Assembly: GCA_003209565.1 (NCBI GenBank)
Contig: QCQK01000004.1
Location: forward strand, 26,518-90,517
Source: Prochlorococcus sp. AG-449-J16
GTDB lineage: Bacteria; Cyanobacteriota; Cyanobacteriia; PCC-6307; Cyanobiaceae
Reading direction: 5' to 3'
DNA length: 64,000 nucleotides
Part shown: in pieces, positions 33,565 to 43,689 of the stretch
How the letters are laid out: every line of letters begins with the position of its first letter
Numbering within the stretch: position 1 is the first letter of the stretch
Notes under the pieces: generated by a model
Databases searched by the model: none
What the model was told of the DNA's origin: nothing
Seen by the model: the letters and a program-made list of their open reading frames with translations, nothing else
Program-made: the position numbers and the translations under genes

Positions 33565-34860
33565 ATGAAATTTTTACAGTTAATTAAAAATTTAAAGGGA
33601 GGTAATAATGAATTTAAATACTTTAATGTGGGAATTTTCCTTCTTCCATCAGCTCCATTAATTTCATCGATAATACTTTTATTAACAGCAATATCAACAT
33701 CTTTAAAGAAAAAGAATTACTTCAGGGATATTTGGAATTTACCATTTATTTTATGCACTTTTTTAATGATCATTAGTTGTATCTCTAATTCAATTTTTAG
33801 AGAAGAAATTTATAAAAATTCCTATAGCTTGGAACTAATTTGGATAGGCCTATTTAATTGGATTCCATATTTCTGGCTTTTTTGGGTATTTCAAAATTTT
33901 TCTTTGAATCATATTCATAGACAAAAAATTTGTTTTCTTTTACTAAGTGGAAGTATTCCAGTATTAATAAGCGGAATGCTCCAATACTTTTTTAAGTTGC
34001 ATGGACCATTTGAATTTATAGGTGGTTTAGTTACCTGGTATTCCAGAAAAATTGATTTAGGAGACGGGATGACAGGCTTATTCAATAATGCGAATTATTT
34101 AGGTATGTGGCTTAACATCTTGTGGCCTTTTTCTTTAATGTTTTTCCTTGAAAATCGTAAAAATCTGAAGAAAAGTTTAGCAACAATAACTATTATGATT
34201 TTAGTACTTTGTTGCACAATTCTTACTTTTTCAAGAAATGCTTGGTTAGGTTTAATAATAGGAACAATTTTACTTTTAGGTAAAAAGAGTCTTCGATGGG
34301 TCTTGCCTTTAATACTATTAGCAAGCTTTCCTATCTTAATGGGATTGGGTTTATTCCCTAATCCAAACATAACAGAGTTAGGACAAAACATAGTTCCTAA
34401 TAGAGTTCTACATCAATTTATAGATATCAATTTCGCTAATTTATCCGCTTTACCTAGAGTACAAATATGGAATGAATCTATTAATTTAATATCGCAAAAA
34501 CCATTTTTAGGATGGGGATCAGCATCATTCCCAATATTATTTGGCATTAAGAATAATTCAACATTTTTTGGACACACCCACAACCTGCCATTAGAGATTT
34601 CTCTGAGTTTTGGGATTCCTGCTGCACTAATTTTAATAACATCAATTATTCTCATAATAAACAAGTCAAAAATAAAAATTTTCACTTCAAATAATAAAAT
34701 TAATCAAATTTCCTTTGATAAAGCATGCTTTGTATCAACCTTTTTAATATTTTTCTCTCACATGTTTGATATTCAATATTTTGACATAAGAATAGGGTTA
34801 ACTTTTTGGATTTTATTAGGGGCATTAAAAAATATTTTTAAAAACCCGCAAAACATTTAA
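33565..34860 (+). CDS. O-antigen ligase/polymerase-like membrane protein
   Basis: 431 residues with about ten to twelve membrane helices. The large outer loop with GLFNNANYLGMWLNILWPF, FSRNAWLGLIIG, and then FLGWGSASFPILFG...FFGHTHNLPLEISLSFGIPAALIL matches the Wzy_C/O-antigen ligase (WaaL/RfaL-like) superfamily. The His-Asn of HTHN is typical of these proteins. It joins or polymerises glycan on a lipid carrier at the outer face of the inner membrane. It is the first gene past tRNA-Arg and starts the polysaccharide island. Confidence 0.88.
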   Translation: MKFLQLIKNLKGGNNEFKYFNVGIFLLPSAPLISSIILLLTAISTSLKKKNYFRDIWNLPFILCTFLMIISCISNSIFREEIYKNSYSLELIWIGLFNWIPYFWLFWVFQNFSLNHIHRQKICFLLLSGSIPVLISGMLQYFFKLHGPFEFIGGLVTWYSRKIDLGDGMTGLFNNANYLGMWLNILWPFSLMFFLENRKNLKKSLATITIMILVLCCTILTFSRNAWLGLIIGTILLLGKKSLRWVLPLILLASFPILMGLGLFPNPNITELGQNIVPNRVLHQFIDINFANLSALPRVQIWNESINLISQKPFLGWGSASFPILFGIKNNSTFFGHTHNLPLEISLSFGIPAALILITSIILIINKSKIKIFTSNNKINQISFDKACFVSTFLIFFSHMFDIQYFDIRIGLTFWILLGALKNIFKNPQNI

Positions 34861-34875
34861 AATAAAATTTCTACT

Positions 34876-36303
34876 CTATCTTCCATAATTGTCTTTAAAT
34901 CTAACAATATCATCTTCTCCTAAATAATCACCACTTTGAATTTCAATTAAAATTAGTGGTAAATTCCCATTATTAGTAAGTCTGTGTTTTGAGCCTTTTG
35001 GGATGTAAGTACTTTGATTCTCGTTTAAAGAAAATTTTCTTTCATTAATTTCTACAAGAGCGCTTCCTTTAACCACTACCCAATGTTCAGATCTTTGTTT
35101 ATGTAATTGGAGTGATAAAGAGGCACCTACTTCCACCACTATTTTTTTTACTTTCCAATTATCCTCTTCTGCAAGATTTAGATAATTACCCCATGGTCTA
35201 AATCCTTTTTTATGTTCACTTCCTTCAACATAATTATATTTATTTAATTTTCTAGTAATCTTTTTTACCTCTTGATCTGATTGTTTATTCGATATCAATA
35301 TTGCATCATTAGTTTCTATAATCGTAAGATTATCAATTCCCAAGCCTACCACTAATCTTTCATTACTTCTTATATAAGAATCTTTTACATCACAAATCAT
35401 TACCCTACCTTGAGAAACATTATTATTTTCATCTTTTTCTTCAAGATCCCATAATGCTCTCCAACTTCCAATGTCACTCCAACCGATATCACATGGAATT
35501 ACCACAGAAGATTCTGTCTTTTCCATCACTGCTATGTCTATAGAAATATTTTGGCATTTGCTGAATTCTTCTTTATCCAACCTTGTAAAAGATAAGTCTC
35601 TCTTACTTTTATTTAATGCTTCTGAACAATATTTAATAAGTTCAGGGTTAAATTTCTCTATTTCATTGATTATTGCTTTTGTTTTAAACATAAACATTCC
35701 ACTATTCCAAAGATAGTTACCATTAGAAACAAATTCTTCAGCTTTTTTCTTATCTGGCTTTTCTAAAAAACTTCTAATTGAGTATCCTTTTCTTGAATTA
35801 ATATTGAATTCTTCAGCAACCTCAATGTAGCCAAAACCAGTTTCAGGTTTAGTTGGAACAATTCCAAAAGTTACTAAAAAGCCTCTATCCGAATAATTAT
35901 GAGCATTTCTTAAACAATCGAAAAATTTAGCCTCATCTTTTATGTCATGGTCTGCTGCTAAGATCAATAAATTTTTTTCAGGATGAGTAATTTCAATATT
36001 TAAAGCCGCAATTGCAATTGCTGGAGCTGTATTCTTTCCACATGGTTCTAAAATTATTGAATCAGGTTCTACATCTATCTCTTTTAATTGATTGAGCACA
36101 ATAAAGCGATGTTCCTCGTTGCAAATTAAAATGGGTTTTTCAATATTCTCAAATTTCGTTATTCGCTTAATTGTGTTTTGCAGTAGGGAAGTCTTTGTAC
36201 CTTTTTTTACTGCTAGAAATTGTTTTGGGAAACTTTCTCTAGACATAGGCCACAGCCTTGAGCCAGTACCCCCACACATAATTACAGGAACAATATTACC
36301 CAT
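34876..36303 (-). CDS. manC: mannose-1-phosphate guanylyltransferase / mannose-6-phosphate isomerase
   Basis: 475 residues, the bifunctional type II size. The N-terminal nucleotidyltransferase has IMCGGTGSRLWPMSRESFPKQFL (about 8-30) and ILAADHDI. The C-terminal cupin (RPWGNYLNL...LQLHKQRSEHWVVVKGSALVEIN...YIPKGSKHRL, about 365-450) is the isomerase. It makes GDP-mannose from fructose-6-phosphate-derived mannose phosphate. It feeds Gmd and Fcl encoded a few genes upstream on the same strand. The start overlaps the galE stop region by 8 bases. Confidence 0.95.
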   Translation of the reverse strand: MGNIVPVIMCGGTGSRLWPMSRESFPKQFLAVKKGTKTSLLQNTIKRITKFENIEKPILICNEEHRFIVLNQLKEIDVEPDSIILEPCGKNTAPAIAIAALNIEITHPEKNLLILAADHDIKDEAKFFDCLRNAHNYSDRGFLVTFGIVPTKPETGFGYIEVAEEFNINSRKGYSIRSFLEKPDKKKAEEFVSNGNYLWNSGMFMFKTKAIINEIEKFNPELIKYCSEALNKSKRDLSFTRLDKEEFSKCQNISIDIAVMEKTESSVVIPCDIGWSDIGSWRALWDLEEKDENNNVSQGRVMICDVKDSYIRSNERLVVGLGIDNLTIIETNDAILISNKQSDQEVKKITRKLNKYNYVEGSEHKKGFRPWGNYLNLAEEDNWKVKKIVVEVGASLSLQLHKQRSEHWVVVKGSALVEINERKFSLNENQSTYIPKGSKHRLTNNGNLPLILIEIQSGDYLGEDDIVRFKDNYGR

Positions 36304-37342
36304 TCTTACTTTTATTAATTACCCTATACCAATTATAAGCTGATTCAATAATTGTCTTCAAGCCTGAATACTTTGGGACCCAACTTAATTCATTAAAAGC
36401 TTTTTCAGCTGAAGCAAATAGGACAGGCTGATCACCCTCTCTTCTGCCACAAATTTTAATTTGAATTTTACCCTTAGCTATTTCTTCTACTTCACTAATA
36501 ATTTGATTTACAGAATAACCTTTACCAGTTCCTAAATTATATATGAAATGACCTGTATTTTTCAGAACTTTTTCTAGACCTTTGACATGTGCTTCAGCAA
36601 GATCAACAACATGTACATAATCCCTAATACAAGTCCCATCTATTGTTGGATAATCATCACCAAACAAATTCAATAATTTATTTTTGTTTAGTGCGGCCTC
36701 GATGGCCAAAGGTATCAAGTGTGTTTCCGGATCATGTTGTTCTCCCATTCTCTGAGATAAATCTGCTCCTGCGGCATTGAAATATCGAAATATTACACTA
36801 GGAAGTTGATTGGCCAGCCATAAATCTTTAAGCATTTCTTCTATTATCAATTTCGTTTTACCATATGGATGAATTGGCTTTTGGAGATGATCCTCATTAA
36901 TAGGCAAGTTTTCAGGAATTCCATAAGTTGCACATGAACTTGAGAAGATAATTGGAATTCTAATTTCTTTTTCTGAACTTCTTCTTTCCTGTTCTCTTAT
37001 TAAACATTTCAAGAGATTGAATGATTCAATAACGTTATTTTGATAATACTTTATAGGATCTTTTACACTCTCACCAACATATGTATATGCGGCAAAATGC
37101 ATTACAGCCTCAACTTCTTCTCCTTTACACAAAGGATGAGTTCCCTTGAGAATATTATCTAAAAGTTCTTTGTCCCCAACACTTCCAACAATAAGTGGTA
37201 CTTTCAGAATATTCTCTACAATTTCACGATGTCCAAAAACCAAGTTATCTAAAACTATCACATCATGGCCATGCTTATTTAAAGAAGCTACAGCATGCGA
37301 TCCTATGTACCCAGCACCCCCAGTAACAAGAACTTTAACCAT
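36296..37342 (-). CDS. galE: UDP-glucose 4-epimerase
   Basis: 348 residues. The Rossmann motif is GGAGYIGSHAVASL (about 8-21). The YxxxK motif is in IHPYGKTKLIIEEML (Tyr about 152), with upstream Ser in FSSSCATYG. C-terminal VFASAEKAFNELSWVPKYSGLKTIIESAYNWY is typical. It interconverts UDP-glucose and UDP-galactose (or the N-acetyl forms). It lies in a seven-gene minus-strand block of sugar-nucleotide enzymes. Confidence 0.95.
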   Translation of the reverse strand: MVKVLVTGGAGYIGSHAVASLNKHGHDVIVLDNLVFGHREIVENILKVPLIVGSVGDKELLDNILKGTHPLCKGEEVEAVMHFAAYTYVGESVKDPIKYYQNNVIESFNLLKCLIREQERRSSEKEIRIPIIFSSSCATYGIPENLPINEDHLQKPIHPYGKTKLIIEEMLKDLWLANQLPSVIFRYFNAAGADLSQRMGEQHDPETHLIPLAIEAALNKNKLLNLFGDDYPTIDGTCIRDYVHVVDLAEAHVKGLEKVLKNTGHFIYNLGTGKGYSVNQIISEVEEIAKGKIQIKICGRREGDQPVLFASAEKAFNELSWVPKYSGLKTIIESAYNWYRVINKSKNG

Positions 37343-37366
37343 AAATTTTATTTTAAAAGGATCATT

Positions 37367-38398
37367 TTAAAGAGATTCAGAATAATATTGTATGTACCAA
37401 TCTGTAAATCTTTTTATTCCTTGCTCTATTTTTGTTTTTGGATAATATTTTATCCATTTAGACAACGTATCTATCTCAGCATAAGTAGAGTTTAAATCTC
37501 CAGGTTGAGAAGACATTAAATTCTTTATAGCTTTTTTCTGAAGATTCTTTTCTAAAAGTTCAATAAAATAATTTAGTGAAATTGGTTTATTATTTCCAAT
37601 ATTAAAAATTCTGTACGGTGCAGAAGAAGAGATCTGAGAGCCATTAATCTGTTCATCACGAGTAGGTATTTTCTGACAACATCTTGAAATCGCTTCAATA
37701 ACATCGTCAATAAACGTAAAGTCTCTACTCATTTCGCCATAATTAAAAACATTTATTGGCTTTTTATCGAGAATTGCTTTTGCAAATATCATTGGTGCCA
37801 TATCTGGCCTTCCCCAAGGACCATAAACTGTAAAAAATCTCAATCCAGTACAAGGTAAATTATATAAATGACTATAAGAATGAGCCATCAGTTCATTAGA
37901 TGTTTTTGTAGCCGCGTATAAACTTGCTGGATGACTCACATTTTGATCTTCATTAAAAGGTAAAGTTGAATTTAATCCATATACAGAACTACTAGATGCA
38001 TATATAAGATGCTTTACATTAAACTCCTTACAACACTCTAAAATATTAAAAAAACCTACAATATTGCTTTTTATATAAGAGCTTGGATTTTGAAGGGAGT
38101 ATCTTACTCCTGCTTGAGCTGCGAGGTTGATTACAATGTCAAAATTATAGTTATTAAAAATTTTCCTTAAAGTTTCATTATCTTCTAATGAAACTTTATA
38201 AAAACGAAAAGTTTCTGATTTTTTTTTCTCTACTTCTATAAATTTCAAACGATCCTTCTTTAAAGAGACACTGTAGTAATCATTAATATTATCTAGACCT
38301 ACAACAATGTTTTCTTCAGAAATTAATTTTTTTGCTAAGTGACAACCAATAAAACCTGCTACACCAGTTATTAAAATTCTGTATTTGTATTTTTTCAT
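37367..38398 (-). CDS. UDP-glucuronate 4-epimerase-like SDR epimerase
   Basis: 343 residues. GVAGFIGCHLAKKLI, the VGLDNINDYYSVSLKKDRL signature and AGVRYSLQNPSSYIKSNIVGFFNILE are those of UDP-glucuronic acid epimerases (LpsL/CapI group). YAATKTSNELMAHSYSHLYNLPCTGLRFFTVYGPWGRPDMA completes the match. It converts UDP-glucuronate to UDP-galacturonate. Its substrate is supplied by Ugd (41732, plus strand). Confidence 0.9.
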   Translation of the reverse strand: MKKYKYRILITGVAGFIGCHLAKKLISEENIVVGLDNINDYYSVSLKKDRLKFIEVEKKKSETFRFYKVSLEDNETLRKIFNNYNFDIVINLAAQAGVRYSLQNPSSYIKSNIVGFFNILECCKEFNVKHLIYASSSSVYGLNSTLPFNEDQNVSHPASLYAATKTSNELMAHSYSHLYNLPCTGLRFFTVYGPWGRPDMAPMIFAKAILDKKPINVFNYGEMSRDFTFIDDVIEAISRCCQKIPTRDEQINGSQISSSAPYRIFNIGNNKPISLNYFIELLEKNLQKKAIKNLMSSQPGDLNSTYAEIDTLSKWIKYYPKTKIEQGIKRFTDWYIQYYSESL

Positions 38399-38407
38399 TG
38401 TTAAAGA

Positions 38408-39466
38408 TTATCTCTGTAAATTGTTTTGATAATATTCAAATGATTTTTTCTGACCCTTTTCACTAAGATTATTAATCTTCCTGTATTCTTTTATAACCAT
38501 CTCAATACCTGTTCTCAATTTTATTTTATTTTGCCAGCCTAACTTATTAATTCTATTTACATCCAATAGTTTTTTAGGTGTTCCATTTGGTTTAGTTTTA
38601 TCCCATATTATCTTGCCATCAAATCCAGTTAATTCAGCAATCAATTTTGCTAAATCTTTAATGGCTATATCTTTACCTGTTCCAACATTTAAATGATAAA
38701 GAATTTTTCCATTATTATCTTTTGGCGAATTTTCAGATTTTGGATGCCAATTTTGCAAAAGAAAAACCACTGCAGAAGCTAGGTCATCGACATGCATAAA
38801 TTCTCTAAGTGGCTCACCATCCCCCCAACAACTAACAGTCTTGTCGTTTCTATCAACAGCTTCGCAGAATTTCTTTATTAATGATGCCATTACATGACTA
38901 TTTTTTGGATCGTAATTATCATTTGGACCGAATAAGTTTGTAGGCATTAAACAAATAGCATCAAAACTATATTGGATATTTAAAGCTTGGCAAAGTTTTA
39001 TCCCTGCAATTTTTGCAATAGCATAGCAATCATTTGTAATTTCTAGTTGGCCATCTAACAAATACTCTTCTTTAATAGGTTGTTTTGCAAATTTGGGATA
39101 AATACAACTACTTCCGAGGAAGACTAATCTTTTTACATTATTGTGCCATGATGCCTCAATAATATTATTTTGAATTTTTAAGTTCTCTAAAATAAAATCT
39201 GCAGGCTGACTCGAATTAGCAAATATTCCTCCAACTTTAGCAGCAGCAATTATTACTACAGTTGGCTTATTTTTAATAAACCAATTGTTCACCTCTAGAG
39301 GATTTAGAAGGTCCAATTCTTTCCTTCCAGGAGTTAGTATACATCCATTATTTTTTACTAACCCATATCCTTCTCTAATCAATTTTTTATGAATAGAATT
39401 ACCTGCCATTCCAGAAGCACCAGCAAGAAAAATTCTTTCGCTTAAAGTAATTTTATTTAGTTTCAT
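38408..39466 (-). CDS. fcl: GDP-L-fucose synthase
   Basis: I shift the start from the tracked 39517 to ATG at 39466. The protein then starts MKLNKITLSERIFLAGASGM, begins 10 bases after the gmd stop, and drops a tail with no homology that overlaps gmd. The cofactor motif is FLAGASGMAGNSI. AAAKVGGIFANSSQPADFI, FLGSSCIYPKFAKQPIKEEYLL, CYAIAKIAGIKLCQ and PTNLFGPNDNYDP are Fcl signatures. It epimerises and reduces GDP-4-keto-6-deoxymannose to GDP-L-fucose, about 352 residues. Confidence 0.95.
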   Translation of the reverse strand: MKLNKITLSERIFLAGASGMAGNSIHKKLIREGYGLVKNNGCILTPGRKELDLLNPLEVNNWFIKNKPTVVIIAAAKVGGIFANSSQPADFILENLKIQNNIIEASWHNNVKRLVFLGSSCIYPKFAKQPIKEEYLLDGQLEITNDCYAIAKIAGIKLCQALNIQYSFDAICLMPTNLFGPNDNYDPKNSHVMASLIKKFCEAVDRNDKTVSCWGDGEPLREFMHVDDLASAVVFLLQNWHPKSENSPKDNNGKILYHLNVGTGKDIAIKDLAKLIAELTGFDGKIIWDKTKPNGTPKKLLDVNRINKLGWQNKIKLRTGIEMVIKEYRKINNLSEKGQKKSFEYYQNNLQR

Positions 39467-39476
39467 TTTCACTAAA

Positions 39477-40610
39477 TTATTTAATATTTGGTGGCGATTC
39501 CTTTGAACCGTATACATTAAAACCCTTTCTCTTTAGTAGAGAATCCCTCTCTGCCTCTTTTAAATCATGATCGATCATTTCAAATATTAATTCTTCTAAA
39601 GAGGTTGTTGGCGCCCAATTTAGCTTCGAAAGAGCTTTTTTAGAATCACCTAAAAGAATTTCTACCTCTGCGGGTCTAAAATATCTTGGATCAATTCTTA
39701 TAACAATTTCACCTGTATCCATTCTCTTCCCAACTTCACTAACTCCTTCCCCTTCCCATTTAATACCATCCCCTCCATTTTCTTTGGCCCAACCTAATTT
39801 TTTTGCACATATCTCAATAAATTTTCGAACTGTTTCTGTCCGTCCTGTTGCTATTACAAAATCCTCTGGTTTATCTTGTTGAAGCATTAGCCACTGCATG
39901 ATTACATAATCTTTAGCATGTCCCCAATCCCTCTTAGCGTCCAGATTACCTAAATATATACAAGATTCGAGCCCATGTTCGATTCTCGCAAGACCTCTTG
40001 TGATTTTTCTCGTAACAAATGTTTCGCCTCTCCTAGGGCTTTCATGATTGAATAAGATTCCATTACATGCAAACATTCCATAGGACTCTCTATAATTCAC
40101 TGTTATCCAAAATGCATATAATTTTGCCACTCCATAAGGACTTCTTGGATAAAAAGGAGTCAACTCACTTTGAGGAGTTTCAAGGACTTTACCATATAAT
40201 TCACTAGTACTTGCCTGGTATATCTTAGTTTTTTTAGTCATGCCAAGAATTCTTACAGCCTCCAGGATTCTTAAAGTGCCTAAAGCATCACTATTAGCTG
40301 TATATTCTGGGCTTTCAAAGCTTACAGCAACATGACTTTGAGCTCCAAGATTATAAATCTCATCAGGTTTTATTTTTTGAATAATATTTATGAGATTTGT
40401 ACTGTCGGTAAGATCACCATAATGCAGAATAAATTTTGGATCTAATTCATGAGGATCTTGATACAAGTGATCAATTCTAGAAGTATTAAAACTACTTGAT
40501 CTTCTTTTTAATCCATGTACTTCATATCCTTTTTTAAGCAGAAACTCGCTTAGGTAACTCCCGTCTTGACCGGTAACACCTGTAATTAATGCAACTTTTA
40601 CTTTCGTCAT
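39477..40610 (-). CDS. gmd: GDP-mannose 4,6-dehydratase
   Basis: 377 residues. [40 protein letters not shown] (about 10-49) is diagnostic. The active site has [12 protein letters not shown] and [18 protein letters not shown], then [20 protein letters not shown]. It produces GDP-4-keto-6-deoxy-D-mannose. Its start overlaps the UXS stop by 4 bases, and fcl follows, giving the usual gmd-fcl pair. Confidence 0.98.
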   Translation of the reverse strand: MTKVKVALITGVTGQDGSYLSEFLLKKGYEVHGLKRRSSSFNTSRIDHLYQDPHELDPKFILHYGDLTDSTNLINIIQKIKPDEIYNLGAQSHVAVSFESPEYTANSDALGTLRILEAVRILGMTKKTKIYQASTSELYGKVLETPQSELTPFYPRSPYGVAKLYAFWITVNYRESYGMFACNGILFNHESPRRGETFVTRKITRGLARIEHGLESCIYLGNLDAKRDWGHAKDYVIMQWLMLQQDKPEDFVIATGRTETVRKFIEICAKKLGWAKENGGDGIKWEGEGVSEVGKRMDTGEIVIRIDPRYFRPAEVEILLGDSKKALSKLNWAPTTSLEELIFEMIDHDLKEAERDSLLKRKGFNVYGSKESPPNIK

Positions 40611-41548
40611 TTAATCACCTCTAAATCTAGGCATTCTTTGAAGTATTTAATGGTTCTATCTAATCCCTCATTAATTTCAACTGAAGGGTTCCAATTGAGT
40701 TTCTTTCTAGCTAAATCAATGACAGGCCTCCTCTGGAGAGGATCATCCTGTGGCAGAGGTTTATAAATAATATTCAAATTAGAATCAATTTTTTTTATGA
40801 CTAAATCAGCTAATTCTTTTATGGTAAATTCATTTGGATTACCTATATTTATAGGTCCTGCCTCTTTTGAGTACATTAATTTCATCATCCCTGAGATCAA
40901 ATCATCTACATAACAAAATGATCTAGTTTGTAGACCATCTCCATAAATTGTAAGCTCTTCGCCTTTAATTGCCTGACATATAAAATTACTTACTACCCTT
41001 CCATCATTTGGCAACATTCTGGGACCATAAGTATTGAAAATTCTCATAACTTTTATATCAACATCATGCATTCTTTGATAGTCAAAACAAAGTGTTTCAG
41101 CTATTCTTTTACCCTCGTCATAACAACTTCTAATACCAATAGGATTGACACTACCTCTATATTCTTCAGATTGTGGATGTACTTCTGGATCTCCATATAC
41201 TTCGCTCGTGCTAGCAAGTAACAATGTTGCTCCAGTCCTTTTCGCTAAACCGAGCATATTGATAGTACCTAAAAAACTTGTTTTAGCAGTTTTGATCGGA
41301 TTGTTTTGATAATGCACCGGAGATGCAGGACATGCAAGATGCCAAATCTTATCAACCTCTAAATTAATATTATTTGTTACATCATGCCTTATTAATTCAA
41401 AATTCTCATTATCTATCCACTTAAAGATATTATTTTTTTTCCCAGTGTAATAATTATCAAGACAAATTACTTCTTCTCCAGACTCCATTAATTTATCTAC
41501 TAAGTGAGAGCCTAAAAAACCTGCTCCTCCTGTTATCAGATTTCTCAT
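40607..41548 (-). CDS. uxs: UDP-glucuronate decarboxylase (UDP-xylose synthase)
   Basis: 313 residues. [28 protein letters not shown], the [33 protein letters not shown] signature and [14 protein letters not shown] (YxxxK) match the bacterial/plant UXS group. It converts UDP-glucuronate to UDP-xylose. It is first in the minus-strand block and divergent from ugd, which makes its substrate. The 183-base gap between them should carry both promoters. Confidence 0.93.
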   Translation of the reverse strand: MRNLITGGAGFLGSHLVDKLMESGEEVICLDNYYTGKKNNIFKWIDNENFELIRHDVTNNINLEVDKIWHLACPASPVHYQNNPIKTAKTSFLGTINMLGLAKRTGATLLLASTSEVYGDPEVHPQSEEYRGSVNPIGIRSCYDEGKRIAETLCFDYQRMHDVDIKVMRIFNTYGPRMLPNDGRVVSNFICQAIKGEELTIYGDGLQTRSFCYVDDLISGMMKLMYSKEAGPINIGNPNEFTIKELADLVIKKIDSNLNIIYKPLPQDDPLQRRPVIDLARKKLNWNPSVEINEGLDRTIKYFKECLDLEVIK

Positions 41549-41731
41549 ATTTAAAGTTCATTATAAGAACAAACATATTTATATTAATTCATAAGGCTAT
41601 GATAATAACCTTTAAAATTTATAATATTAATACCTAGAAACTTAGAGAGTCTGAAGATTTTTTAATTTAAGATAACCCTGCCATTAATATAGATTTGAAT
41701 CATATATAATCAGTTAGTCTAAAGAGGCAAA

Positions 41732-43141
41732 GTGCAAAAATCTCTAAAAATAAAGAACATCTGCTGCATTGGAGCAGGATATGTTGGCGGACCAACAATG
41801 TCAGTAATAGCTAAAAATTGTCCAGAAATAAAAATTACTGTAGTTGACATCAATAAACAAAGAATTGATTCATGGAATGATAATAATCTCGATAACCTTC
41901 CGATTTATGAACCTGGTCTAAAAAAAATAATTAAAGAATGCAGAGGCAAGAATTTACACTTTTCTTGTGATGTAGATTCTGCTATAGGTCAAGCTGATAT
42001 GATCTTTTTATCAGTAAATACTCCTACAAAATCAAGGGGAATCGGTGCCGGACAGGCTAGTGATCTGAAGTGGATAGAAGCCTCCGCAAGAAAAGTTGCA
42101 GAAGCTGCTAAAGGTACTACTATTGTTGTTGAAAAAAGTACTCTTCCTGTAAAAACAGCCGAAACTATTAAGATAATTCTAGACTCTTCTCAAAAGGATA
42201 ATAAATTTAAAAATTCTGAAAAAAAAGATTTTCATGTTCTCTCTAATCCAGAATTTTTAGCAGAAGGTTCAGCAATAAATGATCTCCAATACCCCGATAG
42301 AGTTTTAATTGGTGGAGATAATCAAAAAGCTATTGAAGCACTTGAAAGCATTTACCTTTTTTGGGTTGAAAAAGATAAGATCATAAAAACTAATCTCTGG
42401 AGTTCAGAATTATCTAAATTAACAGCCAACGCATTTCTTGCACAAAGGATAAGCTCTATTAATTCAATTTCTGCATTATGTGAAGAGACAGGTGCAGATG
42501 TTCAAGAAGTAGCTAAGGCTATTGGAATGGATAAAAGAATAGGTTCAAGTTTTCTCAAATCTGGGCCAGGATTTGGGGGTAGTTGCTTCAAAAAAGATAT
42601 ATTAAATCTAATTTATTTATCCAATTATTATGGTCTCAAAGAAGTTGGTAACTACTGGGAAAAAGTATTGGAATTAAACGAATGGCAACAATCAAGAATT
42701 TCTCAAATTATTACGAAGAAATTATTCGGAAATTTATTTGATAAAAAGATTTCAATTTTAGGATTTTCTTTTAAAGCAGATACTAATGACGTAAGGGAAT
42801 CACCTGCTATAAAAATTTGCAAAGACTTACTAGAAGAGGGGGCAGTTTTATCTATATTTGATCCAAAAGTCGAATCATCTCAAATTTTCGAATCGCTATC
42901 TAATGGAGATGAAAACAAAAATATAATAATTTCAAAAACAATTCAGGAATCCACTTTGAACGCAGATGCTATTGTGATCCTAACCGAATGGCAAGTTTTT
43001 TATGAATTAAGGTGGCCAGAGATTAGTAAAAAAATGCGTAAGCCTTCTTGGGTATTTGATACAAGAGGCATAATTAGTGTAAAAGAATTAAAGAAACTCG
43101 GAATCAATGTTTGGAGAGTAGGATTCTCTAGTAAAATTTAA
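41732..43141 (+). CDS. ugd: UDP-glucose 6-dehydrogenase (eukaryote-type length)
   Basis: 469 residues from GTG. NICCIGAGYVGGPTMSVIAKNCPEIKITVVDINKQRIDSWN, LPIYEPGLKKIIKECRGKNLHFS and the catalytic Cys in GPGFGGSCFKKDIL (about 280) are seen. The N-terminus reads strikingly like animal and plant UGDH rather than the usual 390-450-residue bacterial type. It oxidises UDP-glucose to UDP-glucuronate, feeding UXS and the 4-epimerase. Confidence 0.95.
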   Translation: MQKSLKIKNICCIGAGYVGGPTMSVIAKNCPEIKITVVDINKQRIDSWNDNNLDNLPIYEPGLKKIIKECRGKNLHFSCDVDSAIGQADMIFLSVNTPTKSRGIGAGQASDLKWIEASARKVAEAAKGTTIVVEKSTLPVKTAETIKIILDSSQKDNKFKNSEKKDFHVLSNPEFLAEGSAINDLQYPDRVLIGGDNQKAIEALESIYLFWVEKDKIIKTNLWSSELSKLTANAFLAQRISSINSISALCEETGADVQEVAKAIGMDKRIGSSFLKSGPGFGGSCFKKDILNLIYLSNYYGLKEVGNYWEKVLELNEWQQSRISQIITKKLFGNLFDKKISILGFSFKADTNDVRESPAIKICKDLLEEGAVLSIFDPKVESSQIFESLSNGDENKNIIISKTIQESTLNADAIVILTEWQVFYELRWPEISKKMRKPSWVFDTRGIISVKELKKLGINVWRVGFSSKI

Positions 43142-43248
43142 GTTAAGATTTTAGTTCTAATCAATAAGAATATTTGTTAAAAATATCTTTGGAAGAATAC
43201 TATTGACTACCTCTGCTTAATTATATTAATAAAGATAATTTTCATTTC

Positions 43249-43689
43249 ATGGGTTTTGCAATAATTACAGGTCATCTTGGGGTTGTTGGTTCGTCTGTAT
43301 CCAAGATTCTTAAAGAGAATACAAATTTAACAATAGTTGGAATAGATTGTGATTTATGGTCAAAACTATTTTTAGAAGTAGAACCGCTAAATCAATCTAA
43401 GTGGTCACAAAGAGAAAAAGAAATTGGGGTTGATATTTCACATAATATTGATAAAAGGGATCAAAAATCTGTTGAAGATATATTCAATAAATTAATCTCA
43501 ATTTTGGAAATTATAAATATTTTAAAAGAAGATTTCGGAGTTAAATTAAAATACACCTTAGAAGATAATCCAAGAACTGGAGACCATATTTGGTATATAA
43601 CTTCTAACAAAAAACTTAAACAAAAATTTGATTGGGAACCCAAAATAAAGATAAATGCGATAATTGAAGATATTATCAAAACTTTATAA
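43249..43689 (+). pseudogene. internally deleted NAD-dependent epimerase (CDP-paratose 2-epimerase-like)
   Basis: 146 residues where about 340 are expected. The N-terminal part (MGFAIITGHLGVVGSSVSKI, VGIDCDLWSKLFLEVEPLNQSKW) resembles the Rossmann part of CDP-tyvelose/paratose 2-epimerases. After VEDIFNKLI it jumps to the C-terminal end (LKEDFGVKLKYTLEDNPRTGDHIWYITSNKKLKQKFDWEPK). The catalytic centre (Ser/Tyr-xxx-Lys) is missing. The reading frame is open, so this looks like an in-frame internal deletion. The next gene overlaps its stop by one base. Confidence 0.75.

Noticed and set aside
39467-39517. N-terminal extension of fcl as given in the ORF track
   Set aside because: The extra 17 residues overlap gmd and do not resemble Fcl. 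ATG at 39466 fits the family start and operon spacing.
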